A DNA stretch of 64,000 nucleotides from a bacterium A37T11. Its GTDB lineage: Bacteria > Bacteroidota > Bacteroidia > Sphingobacteriales > Sphingobacteriaceae. The notes under the pieces are model-generated. The model ran no database searches. It had not been told where the DNA came from and saw nothing but the letters and a program-made list of their open reading frames with translations. This document shows, one piece after another, positions 45,274-54,612 of this stretch (position 1 is the stretch's first letter; each line of letters begins with the position of its first letter). Location: contig FOBR01000028.1 of the NCBI GenBank assembly GCA_900109895.1, forward strand, positions 1-64,000, in the 5' to 3' direction. Made by a program: the position numbers and the translations under genes.

Positions 45274-48200
45274 TTAAAATGTAAGTTGTAAACCACTGGT
45301 GAAAATACGTTGTGGAGCAAATCCATATTCCCGGCTTGGGTTGGTAGCATCCTGTCCCTTATAATTTGACAAGGTAAACAGATTTTGTCCTTGCAGATAA
45401 ATTCTCAAATTTTGAAAATGGGCACTGGTTAGCCAGGGTGACGAAAATTTGTACGACAATGAAACATTTTGCAAACGGAGATAAGACGCATCCGACAAAT
45501 TGCCATCTGAAGCTGAAAAGTTGTACAGATCATCGCCAGAACCTGTTGTATACTTATGCACTTGGGTCAAATCTCCGGGGTTTCTCCACCTGTCAAGCAC
45601 ACTGACAGGCTGGTTAACAGGTCCATCGTAATTATAGTTAAAAATAGGATAGAATCCGCGTTGCTTTTTAAAATCAAACAAGAAACTCAAACTCCATTCC
45701 TTATAAGAAACCGTATTTTCAAGGGCTCCAGTAAATTTTGGATTCAAATCCAAATTGTACAAGTCTGAGTTAGACCCATAAGAATCGATACTACCATTAC
45801 CATTCGTATCCCTGAACGTATATATACCGGTTTGGGCATCCAATCCGGTATAGTGCAATACTTTTGAGACGTTGGAGGGCATCCCTATTACATATTCATC
45901 CGCATAGGAAGTATTTTCAAGTCCCGGAAAGGACAAAAGCTTATTGCGGTTTAAGCTTACATTAAACGAGGTGGACCAATTAAAAAGCTGCTTTTGAAAA
46001 TTAACACTAGTAAGTTGCAATTCAAAACCTCTGTTTTGTAGCAATGCCGGTATATTAGCCACCACAGAATAGAAACCTGTATATCCCGGGAGATCATTGT
46101 TTACTAAAACATCGCTGTTCCGCTCTTGGTACACAGCAGCAGTTAACGATAAGCGGTTGTTAAAAAAGCCCAACTCCAAAGCCGCTTCGAGTTTTTTATT
46201 GACTTGCCACTTGAAGCCTGGATTATAGGGTTGATACAAATTGATCACAGGGCTACCATCATATCCGCCACTTCCTTGAGAAGATTGCCACAGCTTGAGA
46301 TATTGGTAATCACCTGCCGCAGCACTGCCCGTAGTCCCCGCACTCGCACGCAATTTACCAAAACTAAGAAATGATCCTTTTAGAAATTTCTCTTCTGAAA
46401 AAATCCAAGCAGCCCCTACCGAGCCAAAAGTACCCATTTGGTCATTGGCCCTAAACCGCGATGAACCATCTCTCCGGGCAGCAACATCCAGAATATATTT
46501 ACCCTCATAATTATAGTTAACCCTTGCAAAGTACCCCTGAAAGCGGTATTTCTGATATTTATTCATAGCATAAATATCCGTCGCATACCGAATATCTTCC
46601 AATAAATTATCATTTACATAACCAGATCCCTGCGTGTCCTCTCCTTCCGTAGTATTGTCTTGCAAAGTCCCTCCCAAAAGCACTTGAAGGTCGCCCTTTG
46701 CCAATCTTGTTTGATAAGTAACTTTGGGCTCTAAAATCCATCCGTTACTGTTATTCTTGCCAAAACGGCTAATTCCGGTATAATCTTCAGGATTCGGACC
46801 CTGAGTGGCCTTCGGCACCGTCTGGATCTGATCCATCCGGGTGGTACTATATCCAAAACTAGCGCTGATATTGAGATTGCTCAAGAGTTGATAACCAATG
46901 GAAAAGTTACCGATGAGACTGCTGGTATTTGCTTTATAAGGTTGAAAAAAACTTGGCGCAAACGAAGGCATATTATAACCGTACGCTGCATAGTTCAATT
47001 TCCCATTGGCATCCAGTATATCGGGGGCATTGGGAGCCAAGTCAAACTGGTAGATGGAGCCGCCAGGAAGCCTGCTGTCTGTAACACTATAATTCACGAT
47101 AGCCGTAGTCTTCAATTTGTGATCTTTAGAACTATGATCTACCGTTAACAGGGAAGAGATTCGCTGATCCCTAAAATTTGACCCAAATTCAGAAGGAATA
47201 GGTGGAGTATCTTTATGAAAACCACCACTCAGCCTAAACGAAGTAAATTCATTTCCACCTGAGTAGGCCAGCTGCATATCATAAGTTTTGGCATTTGCCG
47301 CTAATTTTTTTTGCCAATCTGTATACTTGTCCTGATCCCAAACAACTAGATCAGGGGCATTATATTCATCCGGTGTAATGCCGTCATTTGCAAAGGCTTC
47401 TTTTCGCATCTCCAAGTATTGCGAGGTATTTAGCAATTTAATTTTTCCAGGATTAGTGGTGATACCGGTATAAAAATTCAAATCCAAGGCTGTCTTACCA
47501 GATTTTGATCTTTTTGTTGTGATAAGAATTACCCCATTAGCTGCCCTTGAACCGTAAATGGAAGTGGCGCTCGCATCCTTTAACACTTCAATACTGCTAA
47601 TATCCGCCATATTTAATCCATACAGGGGGCTTTGCCCCGAATTACTACCCAAAAAACCGTTCTGATTCAGCCCCGCATTATTTAAGTCACCTGTACTTAC
47701 CGTCAATGGCACACCGTCTACAATATAAAGCGGGGGTGTGGCATTTCCTTGGTTAAGCAAGTTCTTTTGACCACGAATGGTCACGTTCATATTTCCGCTT
47801 GCATATCCTGAATTCGGTGAAATATCTAAACCAGGCACTTGGCTAATCAGTGCCTCCAGCACATTTCCAACCGGTTTTTTTTCCAGTTGTTCTGCAGTTA
47901 CAACGCTAACAGACCCTGTATTCAGCCGTCTGGTGGTTTTTCCATACCCAATTATTACAGTCTCATCCAGGGGATCTATCGTTTTTGACAAATAAAAACC
48001 AAAAATTCCTGATCCTAACCGTCTTATTTTTCGATTATTCTCCTGGAATGTTTCATCCATGGGTAAACTAAATAACTGTTTACAGGAAATCGATAACGTG
48101 GCAAAACCCAGATATGAAATTTCAATCTTTGCATCTTCTGGCACATTTTGCAATACGAAATAACCATCATGGTCTGTGGTAGTCTGTATGGTCGTGTGCA

Positions 48201-48660
48201 TTCCATCGCTATTGATCACATGGATAGTTGCTTCTTGCAACGGATTCCCTATGCTATCTGCTACCTTACCTTTTACTATGAGGTAGGTACGAATAAGTGA
48301 TTCACGTTCTTTGATCAGGATAGTCTTTTGCCTAATCTCATAGCTTAGCGGCAGCCCTTGCAGCAATTGGTTGATAGCATCTTTTAAGGAGGCATTTTGG
48401 AGAGCAATACGCACGGTTTTATTACTGTTCATGTTTTCGGCCGCCCAGAGGAAGTTAAATCCCGTTTGCTGACGAATCTGAATAAAAGCATTCTTAAGGC
48501 TAATTTGTTGGCTCGTCAAGCTTACCTGCTGTGCGAGTCCCCTAGCCTGCGTGCTTAGGATACCTACTAAAAGGAGAAATGTGGATAACTTTGTCATGAC
48601 CCATAATTTTTTCCACGGATGGTATATCCGGATTTTTCTCTGTGTATAGTTTTTATACAT
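45274..48660 (-). CDS. STN-domain SusC/RagA TonB-dependent transducer (operon D)
   Basis: An 1128-residue outer-membrane importer and signal transducer. The N-terminus (MYKNYTQRKIRIYHPWKK) is a long signal region; the STN domain covers about residues 47-115 (ISLKNAFIQIRQQTGFNFLW); a CarboxypepD_reg domain, a plug with SRAANGVILITTKRS, and a barrel ending RIFTSGLQLTF follow. The STN domain implies it signals through the FecR/FecI pair encoded immediately upstream. Confidence 0.92.
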   Translation of the reverse strand: MYKNYTQRKIRIYHPWKKLWVMTKLSTFLLLVGILSTQARGLAQQVSLTSQQISLKNAFIQIRQQTGFNFLWAAENMNSNKTVRIALQNASLKDAINQLLQGLPLSYEIRQKTILIKERESLIRTYLIVKGKVADSIGNPLQEATIHVINSDGMHTTIQTTTDHDGYFVLQNVPEDAKIEISYLGFATLSISCKQLFSLPMDETFQENNRKIRRLGSGIFGFYLSKTIDPLDETVIIGYGKTTRRLNTGSVSVVTAEQLEKKPVGNVLEALISQVPGLDISPNSGYASGNMNVTIRGQKNLLNQGNATPPLYIVDGVPLTVSTGDLNNAGLNQNGFLGSNSGQSPLYGLNMADISSIEVLKDASATSIYGSRAANGVILITTKRSKSGKTALDLNFYTGITTNPGKIKLLNTSQYLEMRKEAFANDGITPDEYNAPDLVVWDQDKYTDWQKKLAANAKTYDMQLAYSGGNEFTSFRLSGGFHKDTPPIPSEFGSNFRDQRISSLLTVDHSSKDHKLKTTAIVNYSVTDSRLPGGSIYQFDLAPNAPDILDANGKLNYAAYGYNMPSFAPSFFQPYKANTSSLIGNFSIGYQLLSNLNISASFGYSTTRMDQIQTVPKATQGPNPEDYTGISRFGKNNSNGWILEPKVTYQTRLAKGDLQVLLGGTLQDNTTEGEDTQGSGYVNDNLLEDIRYATDIYAMNKYQKYRFQGYFARVNYNYEGKYILDVAARRDGSSRFRANDQMGTFGSVGAAWIFSEEKFLKGSFLSFGKLRASAGTTGSAAAGDYQYLKLWQSSQGSGGYDGSPVINLYQPYNPGFKWQVNKKLEAALELGFFNNRLSLTAAVYQERNSDVLVNNDLPGYTGFYSVVANIPALLQNRGFELQLTSVNFQKQLFNWSTSFNVSLNRNKLLSFPGLENTSYADEYVIGMPSNVSKVLHYTGLDAQTGIYTFRDTNGNGSIDSYGSNSDLYNLDLNPKFTGALENTVSYKEWSLSFLFDFKKQRGFYPIFNYNYDGPVNQPVSVLDRWRNPGDLTQVHKYTTGSGDDLYNFSASDGNLSDASYLRLQNVSLSYKFSSPWLTSAHFQNLRIYLQGQNLFTLSNYKGQDATNPSREYGFAPQRIFTSGLQLTF

Positions 48661-48784
48661 TTGTTAAATAATAGTTCGGTTAACGAAAATTTGACTTAAA
48701 CACTCCATTTTCGGAAGTCGGGCCTCTGGCTGGGGGTGGTTCGAACACCTCTGGCCTTTTTTTGCCGTATTCCCTTTTTTATGT

Positions 48785-49987
48785 TTATTTTTCCATAGGC
48801 GGTTTTTTATTTGAAAGATTTTTTGGTATAACAGTTATTTTTCTTCCATCTATATTAAAATCCACTTTACCGGTGACGCGCAGCATGTCAAGCACTTCAG
48901 ACACATGGCTCAACCGGTCTATCACACCAACAAAAACCTTATTCCGGAGTCCATCATCGGCAAAAACTACGTCTATATTGTACCACCGGGCTATTTTGCG
49001 CATGATGCTTTCCAGTGGTTCCTCATTAAAGCTAAAAAGGCCCTCTTTCCATCCAATAGCACTACCCACATCTATTTTTGACTTATTAAGGGATGTGCCC
49101 AGACCTGCACTTTGCTCCCCAGGGATTAGTTCAACCACTTGTGCGCCTTGTGAAACCCTGACTTTCCCTGTAATTAAGGTGGTGATAGTTTGTCTTTCAT
49201 CCGCATAAGCCGAAACATTAAACGAAGTACCAAGTACAGTAATAGATTGGCTTTTAGTATTAACAATGAACGGATCTGCCTGTTTATTAATTACCTGAAA
49301 ATACGCTTCCCCCTCCAATTCAACTTCCCTTCTATCTCCCGAAAATTTAGACGGATACTTTAACGTACTAGCAGCATTCAGCCAGACCATTGTACCATCG
49401 GGAAGAATGATCTGGTACTGACCTCCACGGGGAGTAGTCAATGAATTATAAGTGATGGATGATGTAGCATGAATGGGTGCTTTGATGGCTGTTCCATCAT
49501 TGTAAACAATAACGCTACCATTTGACCTGATACCCGCTTTAGCACTGTCAAGATCTATCTTACTACCATTGGCCAACGTCAAGGTCGCTTTATTATAACC
49601 CGGCAAAATATCTTTCTGAGCTACCATTTGGGCTTGTGGATTAATAGGCCTACGGGACGAAAGAAAATAAATGCCTATTGCCAATGCCACCAACAAGGCC
49701 GCGGCAGCGAGTAATTTCATTTCCCATCCCATTTTAGGCACAGGCAGCGATTTATGTACAGTCAAAGGAATACGCTGGTCCGCGCGCTTTAACAAGCTGT
49801 TTATACGCTCTTGGTTGTCCATTGCATCCGGATTCTGTCGCGCCAGCTCCCGTTCAAGCATGTCCGACAATTCGCCATTTTCGCCCGCTGCCTCAAAGTG
49901 CTCAAGCAACGCTTTGACCTCATCCGGCCGACATTCCCCCCGAAGAAACTTTTGGTACAATTGCTTTAACTGCGATTCGTTATCCAT
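48785..49987 (-). CDS. FecR family anti-sigma factor (operon D)
   Basis: A 400-residue single-pass protein with an N-terminal cytosolic sigma-binding domain (QLKQLYQKFLRGECRPDEV), a transmembrane segment at about residues 92-110 (LAAAALLVALAIGIYFL), a periplasmic FecR domain (about 180-275, including GTMVWLNAASTLKYPSKFSG) and a C-terminal DUF4974 domain. It regulates the sigma factor encoded just upstream. Confidence 0.92.
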   Translation of the reverse strand: MDNESQLKQLYQKFLRGECRPDEVKALLEHFEAAGENGELSDMLERELARQNPDAMDNQERINSLLKRADQRIPLTVHKSLPVPKMGWEMKLLAAAALLVALAIGIYFLSSRRPINPQAQMVAQKDILPGYNKATLTLANGSKIDLDSAKAGIRSNGSVIVYNDGTAIKAPIHATSSITYNSLTTPRGGQYQIILPDGTMVWLNAASTLKYPSKFSGDRREVELEGEAYFQVINKQADPFIVNTKSQSITVLGTSFNVSAYADERQTITTLITGKVRVSQGAQVVELIPGEQSAGLGTSLNKSKIDVGSAIGWKEGLFSFNEEPLESIMRKIARWYNIDVVFADDGLRNKVFVGVIDRLSHVSEVLDMLRVTGKVDFNIDGRKITVIPKNLSNKKPPMEK

Positions 49988-50079
49988 TCCCTTTTATAGT
50001 ATATACGACTGGGAAAAAAAAACTTGTCAGTCCAAAAGCAGATTTTTTTATTTTATTTCTTCGAAGCTTACTGGGGATG

Positions 50080-50679
50080 CTATAAAAGCCCGAACATGGT
50101 CGCAAACCAAAGGCTGAGGAATATTTCCGGGTGATCTTTAATACGCTTTTTAAGCGATTGGCCCGCCTGCGATATATGGTAGCCGACCGTAGAAATACTT
50201 ATACCCATTATTACACTGATCTCCTGGTGGTTCTTTCCTTCCAGTTTATGCAAGCTAAAGCATTTCCGTTGTTGTTCCGGCAGCTCACTAACCATTTGCT
50301 GCACCTGGGCAATGTGCTCCTTGGCGATGATCAACTCCTCGATATAGGTGTAAACTTCTTCGGCAGCTTGTGTAAAGTGAGCCTGCATTTTTTCATCCCT
50401 AGCTCCCCGACGGTAATAGTCAATCGCAATATTCCTGGCAACATGTACCAATAAGCCCTCAATGGGCTTCTCAGGCAGTATTTGACTCCTTTGTTCCCAA
50501 ATTTTCATAAATAACTCTTGTAAAGCATCTGCTGCCAGCTCTTCCGATCTAAGAACACGCAAAAAATTGCGGGCCATTTTATTTTTATATTTATGATAAA
50601 TCTGATTAAAGGCATATTCATCCCCTTCCTGCAATTTTTCTAGCAGTTCTTTTTCATTCATAAGGAGTTTTACAGCCAA
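50080..50679 (-). CDS. FecI-type ECF RNA polymerase sigma factor (operon D)
   Basis: A 199-residue sigma-70 family protein. Region 2 (YHKYKNKMARNFLRVLRSEELAADALQELFMKIWEQR, read in two parts around residues 24-60) and region 4 (LPEQQRKCFSLHKLEGKNHQEISVIMGISISTVGYHISQ, near 133-170) are clear. It is distinct from the sigma factor at 34.1 kb, and no copy of the GTGGGGTAAT-N13-CCGTAT element lies near operon D. Confidence 0.92.
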   Translation of the reverse strand: MAVKLLMNEKELLEKLQEGDEYAFNQIYHKYKNKMARNFLRVLRSEELAADALQELFMKIWEQRSQILPEKPIEGLLVHVARNIAIDYYRRGARDEKMQAHFTQAAEEVYTYIEELIIAKEHIAQVQQMVSELPEQQRKCFSLHKLEGKNHQEISVIMGISISTVGYHISQAGQSLKKRIKDHPEIFLSLWFATMFGLL

Positions 50680-50987
50680 TATTTTGTTCTTATTGTTTTT
50701 CCGGAGTTAAAATTAAAAATATTTAATCAAAACAAACAAATAAATTTAAGATTTTGCCAGTTCTAAAGTGGAATACATGAAATGTTCCCAAATTAAAAAT
50801 GAGCAAAACATTTTAAAAGCAGCCATTCAATGTATAAGCAGCTAGAGATGGCTGGGCTTCCAGAGCCGTTTTATGACTATAAAATGGTGGCAATTGTGTC
50901 CTTAAATTTGAGCCAGAGACCTTTCGCATGGGTGACTTGATGAAAGCGATCAGGATCTGCTAATTTATCTTGCCACACTCATCAGTA
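50680..50987. other. Gap with a relic of an AlbA_2-type ATPase
   Basis: No intact gene. A plus-strand piece at 50830-50940 starts MYKQLEMAGLPEPFYDYK, which resembles the region before the C-terminal beta-strand in AlbA_2/RecG-like ATP-binding proteins, then diverges and stops. It fits the other fragments of this family at 39.9 kb and 53.1 kb. Confidence 0.35.
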
Positions 50988-51257
50988 TTATAAAACGAAC
51001 ACAGTAGCCATCGCTTTTTCCCTCACCGCATCATAATAAACGCCATTATACTCCCCGGCCTTAAGTCCTTTTGCTTTAACCCAAGAGCTAATGGTCTCAG
51101 CCAGCTCAGCTTTCCGCTCAAGGGGCAACCAATGGCCTGCTGCCAGGTTAGACGATCCACCAATGGCAGTAGTGTCGGCAAGGCAAATCAAACGCTGGTT
51201 GTCTACATAGATTGAAAACGATTTGATTTCAGAAGAAACTAGTTCAATAATGACCAA
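50988..51257 (-). CDS. Hypothetical protein, probably a gene fragment
   Basis: An 89-residue frame with TTG as its only start and a stop just upstream of it. The sequence (IKSFSIYVDNQRLICLADTT and LAAGHWLPLERKAELAETIS) has protein-like composition. I recognise no family. Because there is no ATG and it lies among relics, it may be the 3' part of a degraded gene. Confidence 0.3.
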   Translation of the reverse strand: MVIIELVSSEIKSFSIYVDNQRLICLADTTAIGGSSNLAAGHWLPLERKAELAETISSWVKAKGLKAGEYNGVYYDAVREKAMATVFVL

Positions 51258-51680
51258 ACTTCTGTAGAGGTCTCACCATTTTTCGCTATAATTGTAAAAA
51301 ACCCCCATTGTTCAAAACTTGCCCGACCGGGTACTCGTTAATTCCAAAACCTTTTCCGACCTTTATTTCCGCTAATACGGTATTAAAAACAGCTAATGGG
51401 AATAGTAAATCTGTCCGTAATCGGATAAATACTGTACGCTTTCGGACATTTTCCACCATATATAAAAACACAACTTACTGAACATTATATAATTGAGATT
51501 AATGGAACGATTATGCCATACTTTGGCATGCATGCAAGCATTTAAAATAATGAGCCGCGCTGCTCCCCGGAAAATTGGGGATAGGCCATAAGCTCATTTT
51601 TTACTTAACAATTTAAAGAAAACAGGTGTCATAAAAACAACAACACCATAATTAACATTAACATTAAAAAATTAACAATC
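51258..51680. other. Intergenic region ahead of the NTF2-like gene
   Basis: A 61-codon minus-strand frame at 51286-51471 (MFLYMVENVRKRTVF...) has no recognisable domain and is not called. The 3' part holds a hairpin (see separate entry) and an A/T-rich leader to the gene at 51681. Confidence 0.3.
51549..51603 (+). terminator. Hairpin with T run upstream of the NTF2-like gene
   Basis: Outer stem AATGAGC (51549-51555) with GCTCATT (51592-51598), inner stem CCCC (51565-51568) with GGGG (51577-51580), followed by six T. It looks like an intrinsic terminator or attenuator on the plus strand, about 80 bp ahead of the next gene. Confidence 0.5.
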
Positions 51681-52109
51681 ATGAAAACGATCATCACCTC
51701 CCTCTTCTCCGCTTTTATTATCTTCAGCAGTTTCACCGCTAGCAAAGCCGACGGTAAGCCATCCAACGTCTCAGCTGTCAACAACACCCTAGCGCAATAC
51801 GTATCCACCGTCACCCAGGGTCGGGCAGATCATTTGGACCAGCTATTCAGCGATAGCTTCACCCAGCGCATTAACGGCAGCGGGAAGGCCAATACATTTA
51901 ATAAATCGCAAACCATTGGTTTATTAAAGGCCAACAAAAACATCCAGCAACAGTGCACCACCACTTACAGTATTGTAGATGAAAACAACGGCTGCTCCAT
52001 TGCCAAAGTAGAAATGAAATATCCTAGCTTCACCAAAGTAGATTACGTCACCATCACTAAGGACGCAGCAGGATACCATGTCAGCCAAGTGGTTACCACC
52101 TTCAAGTAA
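51681..52109 (+). CDS. Secreted NTF2-like (putative lumazine-binding) protein
   Basis: A 142-residue exported protein (signal peptide MKTIITSLFSAFIIFSSF..., to about residue 23). Residues about 30-140 fit an NTF2-like cone fold of the Lumazine_bd_2 type: VNNTLAQYVSTVTQGRADHL, then DQLFSDSF, TYSIVDENNGCSIAKVEM and a final VSQVVTTFK strand. Function is unknown; the family is found as small periplasmic binding proteins. It is isolated between relics. Confidence 0.7.
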   Translation: MKTIITSLFSAFIIFSSFTASKADGKPSNVSAVNNTLAQYVSTVTQGRADHLDQLFSDSFTQRINGSGKANTFNKSQTIGLLKANKNIQQQCTTTYSIVDENNGCSIAKVEMKYPSFTKVDYVTITKDAAGYHVSQVVTTFK

Positions 52110-52428
52110 CACAACACTCCCTTACCCCATACAAGGTAAAGTTAACATGGCTCACATGTACATTTTCGCTCAATTAATTTCACGGGCCTCTATCCGGGAC
52201 CTTATAATCCGCGTGCTTTTATTGAGTTGTTGCAATATCGCCAGCAACAACTATCAGCAGTGAGGAAATTTGGGGTAAAATTTCAATTTCTCCGCGTACT
52301 CTGACTAAAATTTTTCTCGTTTTTAACCCAAATGTAATCCTTGCCCATCTGCTCCTAAGTAGCTGTCTTTGCCATATTTTCGTATAATTAATTAAAAACT
52401 ACCGTCTCCCAATTTCATAACTGATTTA
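52110..52428. other. Intergenic stretch with possible transposase remnants
   Basis: The plus strand near 52147-52260 can be read YIFAQLISRASIRDLI, which is like the N-terminal part of IS4-type transposases, then stops. Another frame reads AFIELLQYRQQQLSAVRKF. Neither is intact and both are short, so I treat them as weak relics. Confidence 0.3.
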
Positions 52429-53085
52429 CTATGGGCCAGCAATGAACCCTTGGTGAATGAGCAGCGCGTTCATACTTTCCATGTTGGATAAGACCACCAA
52501 TTGCTCAATGGTTGCATAGTCCCTGACATTACCCGTCTTGTCAGGATACTTGTCCCGCCATTGCTTGGCCGTCTTTCCAAATAGCGCCATATTTAATACA
52601 TCGGCCTCATTTGCATAAACCAAAGAAACCTGTGTTTTAGTCAAGGTAGCCGGGATCAAGTTGTCCTTGATGGCATCCGTATGGATGTGATAGTTAACCT
52701 TTGTAAGTGTGCGTTGGAAGTTTCATTCTAATTTAAACCGATTGCTTTCAATTTCTTTTAACCGCTGAAATTCTTTGATTAAGTAAAATTTAAATTCAGC
52801 GCTTATCCAGGTAGCGAACTCAAACGCGATATCTTTATGGGCAAAGGTTCCTCCATAGCGACCAGTTTTTGAAACTATACCAACGGCATTGGTCGTTTCA
52901 ATCCAGCGTTTAGGTGTTAACGAAAAACTGTTTGACCCAGCCTTATTTTTAATTCCATCGAATTCGATGGAATTAAAATCGGGATTATTAAACAATTCCC
53001 ACAGCCCTATAAACTCTATGGTACTTCTATTTCGCATCCAGTTTTGCAAAATATAATCTCTTCGCTCGCTGTCCCGGTGCAGAGC
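52429..53085 (-). pseudogene. KilA-N domain protein, split by a frameshift
   Basis: The N-terminal part (53085 to about 52725: DYILQNWMRNRSTIEFIGLW, then FSLTPKRWIETTNAVGIVSK and GGTFAHKDIAFEFATWIS) and the C-terminal part (52720-52429: VNYHIHTDAIKDNLIPATLT, then FGKTAKQWRDKYPDKTGNVR and DYATIEQLVVLSNMESMNAL) are in different frames, split near 52723. The first 20-40 residues are lost. KilA-N proteins are phage- and island-associated DNA-binding proteins. This one is inactive. Confidence 0.75.
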
Positions 53086-53320
53086 TGCTTGAAAACAACT
53101 ACCTAAAACGGGCCGCCTTGCTGTTGTTCCACCCCCGGCCGGAAAAATTTGTGACCGGCGCATACATCAATATCGGTTATTTTGAATCCGATGCCGACCT
53201 GATCTTTCAGGATGAGGTGCATGGCAACCTGTTTGAGCAGATTGAAAAAGCCATGGACCTGCTGTTTACCAAATACATCAAAGCCATCATCAGTTATGAA
53301 GGCATCCACCGGGTAATCAC
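53079..53320 (+). pseudogene. Fragment of an AlbA_2-type ATP-binding protein
   Basis: Reads NYLKRAALLLFHPRPEKFVT, then GAYINIGYFESDADLIFQDE, then NLFEQIEKAMDLLFTKYIKA and ISYEGIHRV, the region between the AlbA_2 and ATPase parts of this family. It stops being homologous at about 53313, exactly where the 39.9-kb fragment continues (ETYEYP). The end at 53079 abuts the KilA-N relic. Dead. Confidence 0.6.
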
Positions 53321-53445
53321 CCTCTCCTTATACCAATATATCCTAGATGATGTCGCGGCAGATGCGGAATATGTTCATAGTGGCAATAATTAGGTTCCGA
53401 GGTTCATCCTATTCAAGCCATATCATCTAAAACAATAAATTTGTC

Positions 53446-53476
53446 TTGCAATTCTGACTTTGTATAGCTAACTTTA
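53446..53476 (+). promoter_or_regulatory. Candidate promoter of the hxs operon
   Basis: TTG (53446-53448), 20-bp spacer, TAACTTTA (53469-53476), one mismatch to TAnnTTTG, 49 bp before the hxsA ATG. A second -7-like element, TAAATTTG, is at 53436-53443 without a clear -33. Confidence 0.4.
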
Positions 53477-53525
53477 GCAGCAGATACAAGACATAGCATA
53501 CCTCTATAACCAACTATAATAACAC

Positions 53526-54248
53526 ATGGCTAAAAAACTACTAAGTAAAGGCTTTCAGCGCCTATCTCGGAAAACGATGGCGGTCATCGCAGCTTCCATG
53601 GCCGCGCTTGTCCCTGCAAAAGCAAAAGCAATTCATTCTGAAACACCAGAAAATTCACCCAATGGTGTAGACCATTCGCGGTCCGTATTCAAATTACAAC
53701 CAAAATTGGTACTCAAGCTCAACATAAGCGATCCGGACAGGAGCCTTTTGGCTATGCATCGCTCACACAGTTCCCATAGCTCGCACAGTTCTCACAGTTC
53801 CCATAGCTCGCATTATTCATCCTCCGTGGGGAGTACACGCAGCACGACGCCCACTTATACTCCCACTCCAAGACCTTCGACGAATTCCGGGCAAAGCAGT
53901 TCCGGGAGCTCGGAGGGCAATGGTTCATCAAGCACAGCCAGCAGAGGCTACAAACCCAGCGGTTTCTCCTCCCAGGGCAAAACCCTTCCTGCATCGTCTG
54001 CCAATCCTATTGTTTGGGGCAGTCATTGGTTCCATCGCACCTTGTATAAAGGTTTAGAGGGGCAGGATGTCGAAGAATTACAGAAGCTATTGCTCCAGCT
54101 AAAACTGAGTACACCTACCACCGGCTATTTTGGGGAACAGACCGAAAAGGCCGTACTTAAGTTCCAACGTGAAAATGAATTGAAGCCTGACGGTAAAGTT
54201 GGCGAGAAAACATATCAATATATAATTAAGAAGGCCAATGGAAATTAA
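53526..54248 (+). CDS. hxsA: His-Xaa-Ser repeat protein HxsA
   Basis: A 240-residue precursor of the His-Xaa-Ser system. An N-terminal leader or signal (to about residue 35, AASMAALVPAKAKA) precedes a linker, seven consecutive HxS tripeptides (residues 78-98, HRS, five HSS, HYS), a Ser/Thr/Pro/Gly-rich segment (100-165) and a peptidoglycan-binding-like domain (about 173-236: GLEGQDVEELQKLLLQLKL, GYFGEQTEKAVLKFQREN). The repeats are the presumed target of the two radical SAM proteins; the mature form would be exported and possibly attach to the cell wall, which is inference. First gene of the operon. Confidence 0.9.
   Translation: MAKKLLSKGFQRLSRKTMAVIAASMAALVPAKAKAIHSETPENSPNGVDHSRSVFKLQPKLVLKLNISDPDRSLLAMHRSHSSHSSHSSHSSHSSHYSSSVGSTRSTTPTYTPTPRPSTNSGQSSSGSSEGNGSSSTASRGYKPSGFSSQGKTLPASSANPIVWGSHWFHRTLYKGLEGQDVEELQKLLLQLKLSTPTTGYFGEQTEKAVLKFQRENELKPDGKVGEKTYQYIIKKANGN
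53757..53819 (+). repeat. HxS-coding tandem repeat
   Basis: Seven 9-bp units coding for His-x-Ser. Codons vary (tcccat, tcgcac, tctcac), so the repeat is kept at protein level rather than being a recent DNA expansion. Confidence 0.85.
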
Positions 54249-54612
54249 GACATACCCAAACGGCATAGACTTCTATCCGCAAAAATCCCTTTACAGCCAA
54301 GAGGTCATTTTCAAATGTATTTATTGGTATAGCGCGGATTATGAAGTCGATATTATAGATCATGCCGCCACCAGTTATTGTATCCGCTTTCAGAATCTGC
54401 CAAGCAATATTGACTTGCCCATGCTTATCACCAAAGTGAAAAGAGAGTTGCATGACTTTAAGCTCCGGGAGATCGTCCAGCAGGAAACCCGTACCATCCG
54501 CGACCTGTTGGTCGCTAAGGCTTTTGCTTATGAAGATCAAGATGAAATTACCCCGGAGACCGAAATATCAGATCCGGTAGGATTTGACCCTTTATCCGTC
54601 TCCCATGATTAA
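54238..54612 (+). CDS. hxsD: His-Xaa-Ser system protein HxsD
   Basis: A 124-residue small cytosolic protein. It carries LHDFKLRE (residues 71-78), matching the LLNDYxLRE-type motif that defines HxsD, followed by a helix with TRTIRDLLVAKAFAY. Its start overlaps hxsA by 11 bp. It is likely a partner or scaffold, perhaps peptide-recognising, for the radical SAM enzymes; its function is not established. Confidence 0.88.
   Translation: MEIKTYPNGIDFYPQKSLYSQEVIFKCIYWYSADYEVDIIDHAATSYCIRFQNLPSNIDLPMLITKVKRELHDFKLREIVQQETRTIRDLLVAKAFAYEDQDEITPETEISDPVGFDPLSVSHD

Noticed and set aside
48661-48784. tRNA-like GGTTCGAAC block and repeated CCTCTGGC in the gap between susC and fecR of operon D
   Set aside because: The stem pairing does not fit a T-arm and no other tRNA arms are present; it is a local palindrome only.
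53757-53819. Short tandem repeat resembling a repeat array
   Set aside because: Units are 9 bp, continuous and in frame with His-x-Ser codons of hxsA; there are no spacers, so it is not a CRISPR array.
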